From DAIOEK01 sp963828285 (lineage in GTDB: Bacteria > Chloroflexota > Anaerolineae > Anaerolineales > Anaerolineaceae): a stretch of DNA of 64,000 nt. The stretch covers positions 1,426,001 to 1,490,000 of the forward strand of contig CAWHEB010000002.1 in assembly GCA_963828285.1 (NCBI GenBank), written 5' to 3'. Position 1 is the stretch's first letter; every line of letters begins with the position of its first letter. The notes below the pieces were generated by a model that searched no databases, was not told the origin of the DNA, and saw only the letters and a program-made list of their open reading frames with translations. The position numbers and the translations under genes were made by a program. Below, piece after piece: positions 1-8,593 of the stretch.

Positions 1-533
1 TGATCAATGCCATTGAATGGGCAATTAAATTCCACAATCTGCTACCTGCCGCTCAAAAACCGGAATATACTGCCGGATATGAAGGTTTCTACCATACTTT
101 TCATTTCTCTGGTGCCGTGGAAGAAACCGAAATGATCTATATCATCCGTGATCACGATCGCCAGAAATTTGAGCAAAAGAAAGCCTATTTCCTTTCCTGT
201 GCAGCTCTGATCAACAAACAATTAGGATTTGAAAGAATTACTGTCCGTATGGAAGAGCAGTATCAGAATATGAAAGAAGTAATTCTTCCTACCATGCACG
301 TGGTGGATACTGCTAAAAAGGCGATGGAAGATTTGGGCATAACACCAAAAATAGGACCTATCCGCGGAGGAACCGATGGAGCAAAACTATCCTATCTAGG
401 ATTACCTACTCCAAACATCTTTGCCGGTGGTTTGAACTTCCATGGTAAATTGGAGTACCTGCCTATTCCCTCCATTGAGAAATCTGTCCAGGTTGTAGTA
501 AAAATCATTGAGTTGTATGGTAATAAAGAGTAG
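1..533 (+). CDS. pepT: Peptidase T (tripeptide aminopeptidase), C-terminal part
   Basis: The open frame runs in from the left edge, so the start and the N-terminal catalytic half are outside the window; 176 residues are visible. The stretch IRGGTDGAKLSYLGLPTPN followed by GLNFHGKLEY is the C-terminal zinc-site signature of peptidase T (M20 metallopeptidases), which removes the N-terminal residue from tripeptides in the cytoplasm. The residues around HTFHFSGAVEE belong to the dimerisation domain. A GTG inside the frame at base 117 is not the start, because homologous sequence continues upstream of it. The gene ends 103 bases before the ferredoxin gene. Confident family call. Confidence 0.9.
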   Translation, partial: INAIEWAIKFHNLLPAAQKPEYTAGYEGFYHTFHFSGAVEETEMIYIIRDHDRQKFEQKKAYFLSCAALINKQLGFERITVRMEEQYQNMKEVILPTMHVVDTAKKAMEDLGITPKIGPIRGGTDGAKLSYLGLPTPNIFAGGLNFHGKLEYLPIPSIEKSVQVVVKIIELYGNKE

Positions 534-636
534 ATATGACATTTTACAGTCTGTGAATGGACGAATAACATTGACTATTGAAGCATCGTTATGCTAATCT
601 AAACAGGATCGTTTATTAATGAGAGGAAGGTAAATT

Positions 637-807
637 ATGGCTTACGTTATTACTGATGAATGTATCTCTTGCGGTGCTTGTGAACCAGAGTGTCCAGAAT
701 CCGCTATTTCTGCCGGCGATGATATCTATGTCATTGAAGCAGCCAAATGCTCTGATTGCGGCACCTGCGCTTCTGTTTGCCCAACCGAAGCACCTAAACC
801 CGCATAA
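637..807 (+). CDS. Small 2[4Fe-4S] ferredoxin
   Basis: A 56-residue protein with two classical cluster motifs, CISCGACEPECP at about residues 9-20 and CSDCGTCASVCP at about 37-48. This is the clostridial-type 2[4Fe-4S] ferredoxin fold, a cytoplasmic low-potential electron carrier. A good ribosome site (GAGAGGAAGG, 621-630) precedes the ATG, and a strong terminator follows directly, so the gene is probably a monocistronic unit. Its partners cannot be told from the neighbours. Such ferredoxins suit an anaerobic metabolism. Confidence 0.95.
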   Translation: MAYVITDECISCGACEPECPESAISAGDDIYVIEAAKCSDCGTCASVCPTEAPKPA

Positions 808-824
808 CTAGTCTTCTCGAATTT

Positions 825-864
825 AAAATAGCCTTCGGAATATTTATCTCCCGAAGGCTATTTT
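825..864. terminator. Bidirectional intrinsic terminator
   Basis: Perfect 14-bp inverted repeat (AAAATAGCCTTCGG at 825-838, complement at 851-864) with a 12-base loop. The A/T ends of the stem supply a U-tract on either strand, so it can end the ferredoxin transcript on the plus strand and the larA-like transcript on the minus strand. Confidence 0.9.
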
Positions 865-883
865 GTATTAATGTTGAAATCGA

Positions 884-2197
884 TCAATTCAATATGGGGT
901 AAGTGATTCCACCATTTGGGAAAACCAGGACATCACCGCCGTTTGGATATTTTTGTTTGGCAAGCTGTATACCCTCCTCAACTGAACCAACAAAACTAAC
1001 AAATGGCAGTCTTTCATGGATATCCGCGGGAATGGTTGGACCAAATATAAGCAAGGTTCCCATTCTCATAGCTTGTAGTGCGAAATATAAGAAGAAGCGA
1101 TCCTCCTCCCCCATCCCTTTCAATTTAAGCTTGGTAACCAACGGAAGTATTATCGGAGCAAGCAACCTTAATAGCAGACTTACCCAACGGTAGTTTTTTA
1201 TTAGCCAGACCAAATACACCCACGCCTTCTTCGGCTTGAACAACTGTGATCAAAACCCCGCCCGGCTTCAATGCCCGGACTGTATTCGCTAATGCTTTTA
1301 CTCCCTGTCTTAGATCCGAGTTCATCGGATGAGAATCTGTGATCACAATGTCGGCTTTGCCAGGAATTTCCACACCATAAAGTCCTGCAGAAACCGCAAC
1401 ACCTGCTCGATGGGCCTGGATGGGGTCTCCGCTTACAATCCGCACCAATTGTTGATGATTATTCAGAATTGCATTCACGATGAATACAGTTCCTGGTAGC
1501 ATTTTTCCTGCTTCTTCCAGATCCTGACGCATTGGATTCTGATCAATTGGCTGCCCAACCATATTGAATGTAGTTGGTTGACAGTTAAGTCCGTGATTAT
1601 GGGCGATCGATATCCTGCCCGCTATTCCAGGTAAAATATTTTTATACCCACCACCGAAGCTGGCGATAATGTGTGGTTCAATGCATCCTATCGAAACAAC
1701 TAGGTCCGCATCTGCAGCAGTTTTATTAATCCAAACCGGTGTACCCCGCGATGTGATCCCAAGATATTTCATTTTTGCTTCATCATCCGGATCAGGATTC
1801 TCCCACAGGATTCCATCAAGGGATGTTAATCCGGTCCTGGTCAGAATTTCGGACTCTTCCATGCCCCGATGCACTCCTAATGCAGGAACAATGGTAATTT
1901 GATCTGGTTAATCCCGACTCCCAACAACCGATTCAATACTCTGGGAAAAATTTCATGAACCGGTGTTGGACGACTGATATCATCGATCACAATAACTACT
2001 TTCATTTGGGGAGTTGCCAGTTTTTCAAGCTGCTGCAAACCGATGGGTGAATTCAAAGACCGCTCTACTTCCATGGATGGAATATCCACAGGTGGAATGG
2101 AACTGGGTTCAAGAATTCCGAGAAGATTCCAGTTTTCTGGAATTTGTAGGGTTATATTCCCTTTTCCCCATGGTAATAACAATTCTGTTTGTTTCAT
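884..2197 (-). CDS. larA: LarA-like nickel-dependent lactate racemase family protein (two frameshifts)
   Basis: Three minus-strand frames join into one protein of about 437 residues. The N-terminal part carries DISRPTP (DUF2088 domain), the middle part has VHRGMEESE and the PHIIASFGGGYKNILPG stretch, which holds the histidine and lysine positions that bind the nickel-pincer cofactor in LarA, and the last part is the C-terminal LarA domain. LarA-family enzymes racemise lactate or other 2-hydroxy acids. The first break is an apparent loss of one base at a T run (plus strand 1898-1900), the second an extra base in the T6 run at 1194-1199. Together they restore one frame without net length change. 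The start has a GGGAGGG ribosome site. The substrate is unknown, and no larB/larC/larE lies nearby. Confidence 0.8.
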
Positions 2198-2307
2198 TTA
2201 TCCCTCCCCATGTCAAACGATATCAAAAGTGTACATCAGCCTTAATATTCTGCCAAATCAATCATTAAATATGAATATTACAAACATAGGATTTATTACT
2301 TTCCAGC

Positions 2308-2313
2308 TATAAT
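2308..2313 (+). promoter_or_regulatory. -10 box of a probable leaderless transcript (deoxynucleoside kinase)
   Basis: TATAAT ends six bases before the ATG at 2320, which places the expected transcription start at the start codon itself. There is no Shine-Dalgarno sequence between them. No clear -35 box is seen. Confidence 0.6.
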
Positions 2314-2319
2314 TTTTGT

Positions 2320-2973
2320 ATGAAAAAGTTTATCGTGGTAGCCGGGAACATCGGAATTGGTAAAACATCCTTGGTCAATAGTCTCAGCAAAGAACTTGGA
2401 TGGAAACCTTTTATTGAAGCAGAAGCAGAGAATCCTTACCTACCAGATTTTTATAAAGATATGACTGGTTGGGCATTTCATTCTCAAATCTTCTTCTTGA
2501 CCCACCGTCTGAAAATGCATCGTGAGATCAACCAGCTACCTGAACCTGTAATTTTGGATCGTAGTATTTACGAGGATGCAGAAATTTTTGCAAGAAATTT
2601 GTGGCTAAATGGTTACCTTGCAAAACGTGATTTTGATACATATTGCGAACTATATCAGACCACATTGAGTTTTTTGAAACCACCCGATCTGGTGATCTAT
2701 TTACGTGGATCTGTAAAATTGTTGCAAAAGAGAATACTGAAAAGAAATAGGAATTATGAAAAACAGATTCCTCAAATATATTTGGAACAATTGAATATTC
2801 TTTATGAAAAGTGGATCGCGGACTATACATTATCCCCAGTGCTAACCATCCCGGCTGGAAATCTGGATTTTGTTGCCCGCCCTGAACATCTGGCTTTGAT
2901 TACCAGAAAAGTGCAGGAAAAACTAACCGGTAAAGATATTGTGACCTTTTCGGATGAAGAATTAATAGATTAG
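2320..2973 (+). CDS. Deoxynucleoside kinase
   Basis: 217 residues of the dNK/dGK-dCK family, which phosphorylates deoxynucleosides for the salvage of dNTP precursors. Visible features are the P-loop GNIGIGKTS (residues 9-17), the PVILDRSIYEDAEIFA segment with the DRS motif that binds substrate and base (about 75-90), and the arginine-rich lid KRILKRNRNYE (about 136-146). Which base it prefers cannot be told. A paralogue lies at 4893-5528, on the other side of the candidate origin. The gene converges on spoVS with one base between the stop codons. Confidence 0.9.
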   Translation: MKKFIVVAGNIGIGKTSLVNSLSKELGWKPFIEAEAENPYLPDFYKDMTGWAFHSQIFFLTHRLKMHREINQLPEPVILDRSIYEDAEIFARNLWLNGYLAKRDFDTYCELYQTTLSFLKPPDLVIYLRGSVKLLQKRILKRNRNYEKQIPQIYLEQLNILYEKWIADYTLSPVLTIPAGNLDFVARPEHLALITRKVQEKLTGKDIVTFSDEELID

Positions 2974-2974
2974 A

Positions 2975-3247
2975 TTATTTCGGCTCTGGTGCAGGGTTAA
3001 CAATCAGCTTAACCGCTGTTCTGACCTTTCCGTCAATTTCCACATCAACAAATTCTGGTACACAGACTATCGGTATACCATCTGCTTCCAGGTATCCTCT
3101 GGCTAATACCAATGCTTTTACAGCCTGGTTGACTGCACCAGCGCCAATAGCCTGGACTTCTGCGTGCCGATGTTCTCGCATGACCCCTGCGATTGCTCCC
3201 GCGACGGCAGCTGTGCGGGAGTTTGCGGATACTTTGATGATGTCCAT
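2975..3247 (-). CDS. spoVS: Stage V sporulation protein S (SpoVS/Alba-like fold)
   Basis: 90 residues with the characteristic SpoVS sequence, from IIKVSANSRTAAVAGAIAG at the N-terminus to the internal AIGAGAVNQAVKALVLARGY. SpoVS resembles Alba-type nucleic-acid-binding proteins; in Bacillus it acts in spore coat assembly and septation. Here no other sporulation gene is seen, and the family is widespread in non-sporulating bacteria, so a DNA- or RNA-binding regulatory role is more likely. The ribosome site is GGGAGA. The gene is transcribed away from the adjacent candidate oriC. Confidence 0.93.
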   Translation of the reverse strand: MDIIKVSANSRTAAVAGAIAGVMREHRHAEVQAIGAGAVNQAVKALVLARGYLEADGIPIVCVPEFVDVEIDGKVRTAVKLIVNPAPEPK

Positions 3248-3859
3248 AAAATTCTCCCTTTTGTTATTAATGCTTTATTTTAAGAATGCAGGGTCGGACG
3301 TTGTCCATACATTAACATTCACAATTATTGTACATTTTTTTAAAAAGGATACAAGAGAATGATTTTATAAAAATACTTTTGCAGAAAATGTAGATATTGA
3401 GAAGTGTAATTGATTTATTTAACTTAATAGTATTAATAATAGGCTTTGTGTATAAGTGGATAATTATATTATTGGTAGGAAAAAGGTATATATATGACAA
3501 AAATGTCTTTCCATCCCCTGCATATGAGGTAAATTCTTCGTAAAGTTGTTAGATACAGTTTGTGGAAAAGAAATTAGAAGTATATGATTTTCACACGGAC
3601 AATAATTATTGTTGATAACAAGGGATATTACTAACATTTATCCACAATTTTGAAGCAGGTTTTACACACGCTAAATTTTTTATTGAAAATGGTTTGAGGA
3701 TCAAATTCTTAGGAATCAGATCATTTAGACAGATTGATGATTGTGAATACTAAAATAAATATATACTTTTTAATAATTCGATCAAATTAAGATTAATTCC
3801 GTTGGTTTCTAAGTTATCCACAAGGTTTTCCTGGTTTTCCACAAATGTGGAATAACCAG
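3248..3859. other. oriC: Candidate origin of replication (oriC): DnaA-box cluster in AT-rich non-coding DNA
   Basis: A 612-base gene-free, very AT-rich segment. It holds two perfect DnaA boxes TTATCCACA (3638-3646 and 3814-3822, plus strand), and single-mismatch boxes at 3455-3463 (TTATCCACT, minus), 3561-3569 (TTTTCCACA, minus) and 3835-3843 (TTTTCCACA, plus). A weaker one lies at 3846-3854 (minus). Runs such as 3463-3495 are almost pure A/T and could serve as an unwinding element. Two parS sites (14.9 and 15.7 kb) and dnaN (9.9 kb) lie on the same side. No dnaA gene is in the window. The call is an inference from motif density. Confidence 0.65.
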
Positions 3860-4864
3860 TCACGCGCCGTTTCTTGAAGACCAGGTATCAAGGACATCTT
3901 CCAATTGGTCAAGGTATGAATCTAATCCCTCGATACGTTCATCAATATCTTCTTTGCCAAGGTGAATAGCTGACATTGTCTTAATCCAAACATCATACTC
4001 AGGTGTCGTTGACATGAGAGCACAAACCGATTTGGTCCATGTTTGTAGTAAGGGAAAAACTACCATATCAGGAGTGTAGGTATCCAGAATGTAATGAAAG
4101 GATTTGAGATAATAATCCTTACTGACCAATTGAATATCTTGCGAATGTTTTTCCTGCAGACAGCTCAACAAAAAAGCCTTTTCCCAGTAAGGTATAAGAT
4201 CGAATAGATCCTCTTTTTCAAATGTGTTGATCTGGCTTAATCCTGCAAAACCAGCATACATTTTTTCCTCACCTGCGCGGTTCATGAGGTTCTGAATCTC
4301 TATTCCAAACCTTCGCATGGTTATCGGTGCTCTGTCCAAAGCCACAATCGAATTTGCTGCTGCATAGAGTGATTTAAAGTAAAGACGTATACGCTCCACA
4401 TGAGGACGTTTTAATTCGTTCAACCGAACCCAGTGATTTCTTGCATCAGAAGAGAGTTTTCTTGCACGACAAATTGTATTGTCAGCTCGATAAAATTGAG
4501 AACCTATACTTGCCTGTGTAAACTCAAACCAATGACGGACATCATAGAGTAATATCGGATTCGCCTGGACAGAAGTTCCAATCCATGGATCACCCCGTAA
4601 TTCTCTCGGTTGCTGAAAGATCCGTTGTGACAGGTGTTGTATATCCAGGTGCAACTCGTCATTGACCTTTAATAGTTCTCTTGGTTTGGTTACGTCTCCA
4701 CCGTGGACAAGAACGATATCGATATCAGTAGTTCCACCCAATAACGGATCATCGGTTAACACCGATCCAACCAGGTACGCAGCAATCAAATCTTTTTCAG
4801 ACTTTATCCTGACGTTGACCGCATCCTTGGCTGTTTTGTGGAGTAGCTCTTGAGTAATTCGCAT
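3860..4864 (-). CDS. Nucleotidyltransferase-fold protein of unknown substrate
   Basis: 334 residues. The N-terminal part carries a polymerase-beta type nucleotidyltransferase signature: a GS pair (about residues 32-33) followed by LLGGTTDIDIVLV with two aspartates spaced D-x-D, and a third acidic position in ELHLDIQHL. This is the metal-binding triad of the superfamily that includes aminoglycoside and MNT-type transferases. The C-terminal two thirds look all-helical and I recognise no domain there. The ATG has an AGGGGA ribosome site. It is transcribed just after the second deoxynucleoside kinase with a 28-base gap, so the two may form an operon. The substrate is unknown. Confidence 0.7.
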   Translation of the reverse strand: MRITQELLHKTAKDAVNVRIKSEKDLIAAYLVGSVLTDDPLLGGTTDIDIVLVHGGDVTKPRELLKVNDELHLDIQHLSQRIFQQPRELRGDPWIGTSVQANPILLYDVRHWFEFTQASIGSQFYRADNTICRARKLSSDARNHWVRLNELKRPHVERIRLYFKSLYAAANSIVALDRAPITMRRFGIEIQNLMNRAGEEKMYAGFAGLSQINTFEKEDLFDLIPYWEKAFLLSCLQEKHSQDIQLVSKDYYLKSFHYILDTYTPDMVVFPLLQTWTKSVCALMSTTPEYDVWIKTMSAIHLGKEDIDERIEGLDSYLDQLEDVLDTWSSRNGA

Positions 4865-4892
4865 CGTCCCCTGAACTTTCTTATAATCTATT

Positions 4893-5528
4893 CTACTTCA
4901 TTGGCAGTTCCGGCTGGAATGGAGCTATTTCAAGAGCTTGGCGGATTTTTAAATCAATGAGTTTCAAATCATCTTCATTATTTACAAAGTCGAGGTGTGT
5001 TGATTCGATCACCAGAACTGGACTGGAATGGTAATGACGGGTAAAAAATTCTTCATATGCATTATTGAGGTCATCAATGTAGTTGCGTTGCATTTGCCTT
5101 TCATACGGACGGTCGCGTAGAGCAATTCGTTTCATCAAGCAGTCTGTGTTCGCTTGAAGATAAACAACCAGATTCGGGGGAGGGATCTTCTCAGCCAAAG
5201 CTTCTTGAACCCGATAGTACATATCCAGCTCATCTCCTTTGAGGTTTAATCTGGCAAATAAGGCATCTTTTTCAAATGTGTAATCGGAAATTAGATCCTG
5301 ACCTTCAGCTAAACATTGGGGAACAATCGATCGTTGCTGTCGGTACCTGCTTAATAAGAAGAAAAGTTGGGTTTGAAAAGCATAACGATCTCGATCTGCA
5401 TAAAAATCGGATAGGAAAGGGTTTTCTTCAAAAACTTCAAGAAGCATAATGCATTGGAAGTAAGGTTGAAGCATCCTTACAAGCGTGGTCTTACCAACCC
5501 CAATTACACCTTCAATGGCAAAGAACAT
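4893..5528 (-). CDS. Deoxynucleoside kinase (second paralogue)
   Basis: 211 residues of the same family as the gene at 2320-2973, with the P-loop GVIGVGKTT (residues 7-15), an ISDYTFEKDALFARL segment equivalent to the DRS region (the arginine is replaced: DYT rather than DRS), and the lid RIALRDRPYERQM. The changed substrate-site residues suggest a different base preference from the first copy, as with the dGK/dCK pair of Bacillus. It lies 40 bases downstream of pepF and 28 bases before the nucleotidyltransferase gene on the same strand. Confidence 0.88.
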   Translation of the reverse strand: MFFAIEGVIGVGKTTLVRMLQPYFQCIMLLEVFEENPFLSDFYADRDRYAFQTQLFFLLSRYRQQRSIVPQCLAEGQDLISDYTFEKDALFARLNLKGDELDMYYRVQEALAEKIPPPNLVVYLQANTDCLMKRIALRDRPYERQMQRNYIDDLNNAYEEFFTRHYHSSPVLVIESTHLDFVNNEDDLKLIDLKIRQALEIAPFQPELPMK

Positions 5529-5568
5529 AGCTTAGAATTCTCCGATGATTGATTTTATAAACAAAATA

Positions 5569-7347
5569 TTATTCGATTCTGATCAATTCAAGCTGCTCCA
5601 CCAGACCGCGTATGACATCGAAACCACCTTGCCAGAATTTCTGTTCATGAATATGAATACCAGCATCTTCCAATACCGTCACAGGTGATTGAGATCCTCC
5701 TGCGGACAGGAGTTTTATGTACCGCGGCTTGAAGCTTTCGCCTTCAGCTTTGAACTGTTTGTATAATGCCATAACCAACAATTGGCCAAATGAATAGGCA
5801 TAGACATAGAATGGGGTATGGTAAATATGCGGAATGGAAACCCACTCCCATTTGAATTCTTCTGAAAGCTCAACAGAATCACCAAATTGCATATGTAGGT
5901 TCTTCATATATGCCTCTGCAATTTCATCCACTGAAGCATTGTTGGCAACCATCTCATGTGCATCCTTTTCGAAGATTGCAAAGTATGCCTGTCTAAGGAT
6001 GGTTGCGTATGCATCATCAACCTGTCTGAATAACAAATCTCGGCGAACACCTTCGTCTGTTTCTTCTTTCAACAACTTATCAACAAGCATCATCTCGCCA
6101 AAAGTGGAGGCGGTTTCTGCCAAAGGTAGGCATGCATGCTGAGTAAACGCGGTATGCTGGTTTGCCAGAAGCGAATGGATACCATGCCCTAGTTCATGCG
6201 CCATGGTGGCGACATCATCGGGTCTTCCTTGGAAATTAAGCAAGACCCATGGTGTCAGATCAGGGGTGACCGTCCAACAGAAAGCACCGGATCGTTTACC
6301 CTTTCTGATCTCGCTATCCAAATGGTTTTCAGCGGGTATCATACGAGCAAGATCGGCTAACCTTGGGTCGAATTCCCTGAAGGATTCAAAAACCTTATCA
6401 GCTGCTTCAGCGAATGTATAAGATTTTTCTGACTTGGCTACCGGCGCATATATGTCATACCTTCTTAACTTGCTCATACCCAACCAACGGGCTTTTAATC
6501 TAAAATATCGCTGGAAGATTGATGAGTTCTCTTTTGCTACATCCAAAAGGGTATTGACAACATCATCAGGGATGTCATTGGTCAGATTCCTCGCTGCGAT
6601 CGGATTTTCAAAATTACGAAGTTGAATATTCTCATTGCGCCAATCTCGGACAGCGGTTTGATACATTTGTCCTAAAATTGCACCATCTGCAGCGTAAACA
6701 CGGTAAAGCTCCTGGTATGCTTGTTTACGCAGTTCCCGGTCGTGATGCCGGGCAAACACCATCAATTCGCCACGGGTGATCTCTTTTTCTTCACCGTCGA
6801 TGACCATTTTATATACGTAGCGGTTGGTCATGGAGTCATATAAATTGATCAACGCATTTGAGCCAGTGACATTCTTGATATTTACAATCTTCTCTTCAGG
6901 CTCACTTAATGTGTGAGGTTTATAATGCCGCATTTCCTCCAACCAGTAATGGTAATCGCCAGTATTTTTCATTAATCGATCGGCAGAAACATCGTCTAGA
7001 TTTTTCCACCAAATTCCAAAAAATAAAGTACGGTTCCCATATTCTGCCATCAGCTGATCGACACGGGCTACTAAAGATTGAGCTGATTGGTTTTGGGTGT
7101 CTTCAGTAAACCAGAGACCAGGGAAACTGGCCAGGCGGTTTTCCAATCTTGCAATCTTTTCACCCAACCGTAGCATATCCATAAACCGGTCAGTAGAAAG
7201 ATCTGAATTTAGCTCATCACGGAATGATTCAAAATTTGAAATCTGTCGATCCAATTCCTTTACTGCATTTTCGAATTCAGGACCTTCGGCAGTTGGAAAT
7301 AAGTCCGTAAGACTCCAGCGTGTTTGATTAAAGATTTCAGATGTCAT
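5569..7347 (-). CDS. pepF: Oligoendopeptidase F-type zinc metallopeptidase (M3 family)
   Basis: 592 residues, the usual length for PepF/M3B peptidases that degrade medium-length peptides in the cytoplasm. The zinc motif HELGHGIHSLL (HExxH) is at about residues 385-395, and the downstream helix LPLAETASTFGEMM supplies the third zinc ligand (E in ETAST). The N-terminal helical oligoendopeptidase F domain precedes it. The ATG overlaps the stop codon of the upstream methyltransferase by four bases (ATGA), so the two are translationally coupled. Confidence 0.93.
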   Translation of the reverse strand: MTSEIFNQTRWSLTDLFPTAEGPEFENAVKELDRQISNFESFRDELNSDLSTDRFMDMLRLGEKIARLENRLASFPGLWFTEDTQNQSAQSLVARVDQLMAEYGNRTLFFGIWWKNLDDVSADRLMKNTGDYHYWLEEMRHYKPHTLSEPEEKIVNIKNVTGSNALINLYDSMTNRYVYKMVIDGEEKEITRGELMVFARHHDRELRKQAYQELYRVYAADGAILGQMYQTAVRDWRNENIQLRNFENPIAARNLTNDIPDDVVNTLLDVAKENSSIFQRYFRLKARWLGMSKLRRYDIYAPVAKSEKSYTFAEAADKVFESFREFDPRLADLARMIPAENHLDSEIRKGKRSGAFCWTVTPDLTPWVLLNFQGRPDDVATMAHELGHGIHSLLANQHTAFTQHACLPLAETASTFGEMMLVDKLLKEETDEGVRRDLLFRQVDDAYATILRQAYFAIFEKDAHEMVANNASVDEIAEAYMKNLHMQFGDSVELSEEFKWEWVSIPHIYHTPFYVYAYSFGQLLVMALYKQFKAEGESFKPRYIKLLSAGGSQSPVTVLEDAGIHIHEQKFWQGGFDVIRGLVEQLELIRIE

Positions 7348-8483
7348 GATTCTTCCTTCCCGATAATTTGTGTTTTTCTGATCATCATTCTCAAGTCGTT
7401 AATAGATCTTCGTTCACTCGATTCGTTATCCAGGTAGAACCAGGCATCCCATCCATTAACTGGTCCTTGACGAATTAGTCTGGCAATTTGATGTATTGAA
7501 CCGGTCTGGCGATTGTATTCCAGCGATCCATCTGATAATACCTGTGCAGTGATCTCACCTGTTGGACCAAAAAATAACCGCTGGCCTGCTTTGAGTAGCT
7601 CATTTTCCAACAGACTCCCAAATGGGATTCTGGTTTCTTTCCGTGGATCAGGAGTAACAAAAATGGGTGGATTAAATTCCACCTGATGTACATTTTCGAT
7701 TCTCTCTCTCGCAGCTGCAACATACTCAAGATCTCGTTCGATCCCGATATAATGTCGATGAAGACGCTTGGCAACCGCACCAGTTGTACCTGTTCCGAAA
7801 AATGGATCAAGTACTATATCGCCGACTTCGCTGGAAGCCAGCAATACACGATACAACAACGCCTCCGGCTTTTGGGTTGGATGTAGTTTTTTACCATCCT
7901 TCTTTAATCTCTCACCACCGGAACAGATCGCTAGATTCCAATCACTGCGCATCTGGAGGTCCTCGTTCAATGCTTTCATGGCATGGTGATTAAATGTATA
8001 CGAGGATCCTTTTTCCTTCTGTGCCCAGATTAATGTCTCGTGCGCGTTGGTAAACCTGACTCCCCTGAAGTTTGGCATAGGGTTGTGTTTGATCCAGATG
8101 ATGTCGTTTAATATCCAATATCCAATATCTTGAAGTATCGTTCCAACTCTAAAAATATTATGGTAAGAGCCGATTACCCATAGTGTCCCATCCGGTTTTA
8201 ATATCCGGCGGCATTCAGTCAACCATTTACGGGAAAAATCGTCGTATGTTGAAAAATTTTCAAACTGGTCCCATTCATCATCCACCGCATCAACAAGAGT
8301 TAAATTAGGACGCCAGAGTTCTTGGGCAAGTTGTAAATTATAGGGGGGGTCAGCAAAAACCAGATCAACACTATGATCTGGCAATTTCTTCAACTCCGAA
8401 ATGCAATCACCATTTAAAATTACATCTATCGGTAAAACAGAAGAAACAGTGTTGGGGAGTGAAAGAATACTTGATTCAGTCAT
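7344..8483 (-). CDS. CcrM-type DNA methyltransferase (beta class, orphan)
   Basis: About 379 residues. The order of motifs is catalytic motif IV DPPYNL near the N-terminus, then a target-recognition region, then HPTQKPEALLYR and the S-adenosylmethionine motif I LDPFFGTGTTG. This is the beta-class order of HinfI/CcrM-like N6-adenine enzymes. The C-terminal 90 residues (LFFGPTGEITAQVLSDGSL) resemble the extra domain of CcrM. No restriction endonuclease is adjacent, so it looks like a solitary methyltransferase. The start is placed at ATG 8483, because a TACAAT box lies exactly six bases upstream; an ATG at 8489 is the alternative. The target sequence is unknown, GANTC being a guess. Confidence 0.88.
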   Translation of the reverse strand: MTESSILSLPNTVSSVLPIDVILNGDCISELKKLPDHSVDLVFADPPYNLQLAQELWRPNLTLVDAVDDEWDQFENFSTYDDFSRKWLTECRRILKPDGTLWVIGSYHNIFRVGTILQDIGYWILNDIIWIKHNPMPNFRGVRFTNAHETLIWAQKEKGSSYTFNHHAMKALNEDLQMRSDWNLAICSGGERLKKDGKKLHPTQKPEALLYRVLLASSEVGDIVLDPFFGTGTTGAVAKRLHRHYIGIERDLEYVAAARERIENVHQVEFNPPIFVTPDPRKETRIPFGSLLENELLKAGQRLFFGPTGEITAQVLSDGSLEYNRQTGSIHQIARLIRQGPVNGWDAWFYLDNESSERRSINDLRMMIRKTQIIGKEES

Positions 8484-8489
8484 AATCAT

Positions 8490-8495
8490 ATTGTA
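8490..8495 (-). promoter_or_regulatory. -10 box of a probable leaderless transcript (methyltransferase)
   Basis: On the minus strand TACAAT is followed by six bases and then ATG at 8483. It overlaps nothing else and decides the start codon of the methyltransferase. Confidence 0.55.
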
Positions 8496-8593
8496 ACCCG
8501 AGGTGACTCAGTCGGCAAAGCGATGTGAATCGAATGCAAAGATTGCTGTGGTATTATCACTCATAATTCTTGGGTATACCTGTTGGGGTGGAA

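Noticed and set aside
8500..8560. Possible tRNA-like segment between the methyltransferase and MFS genes
   Set aside because: No cloverleaf and no T-loop sequence could be formed.
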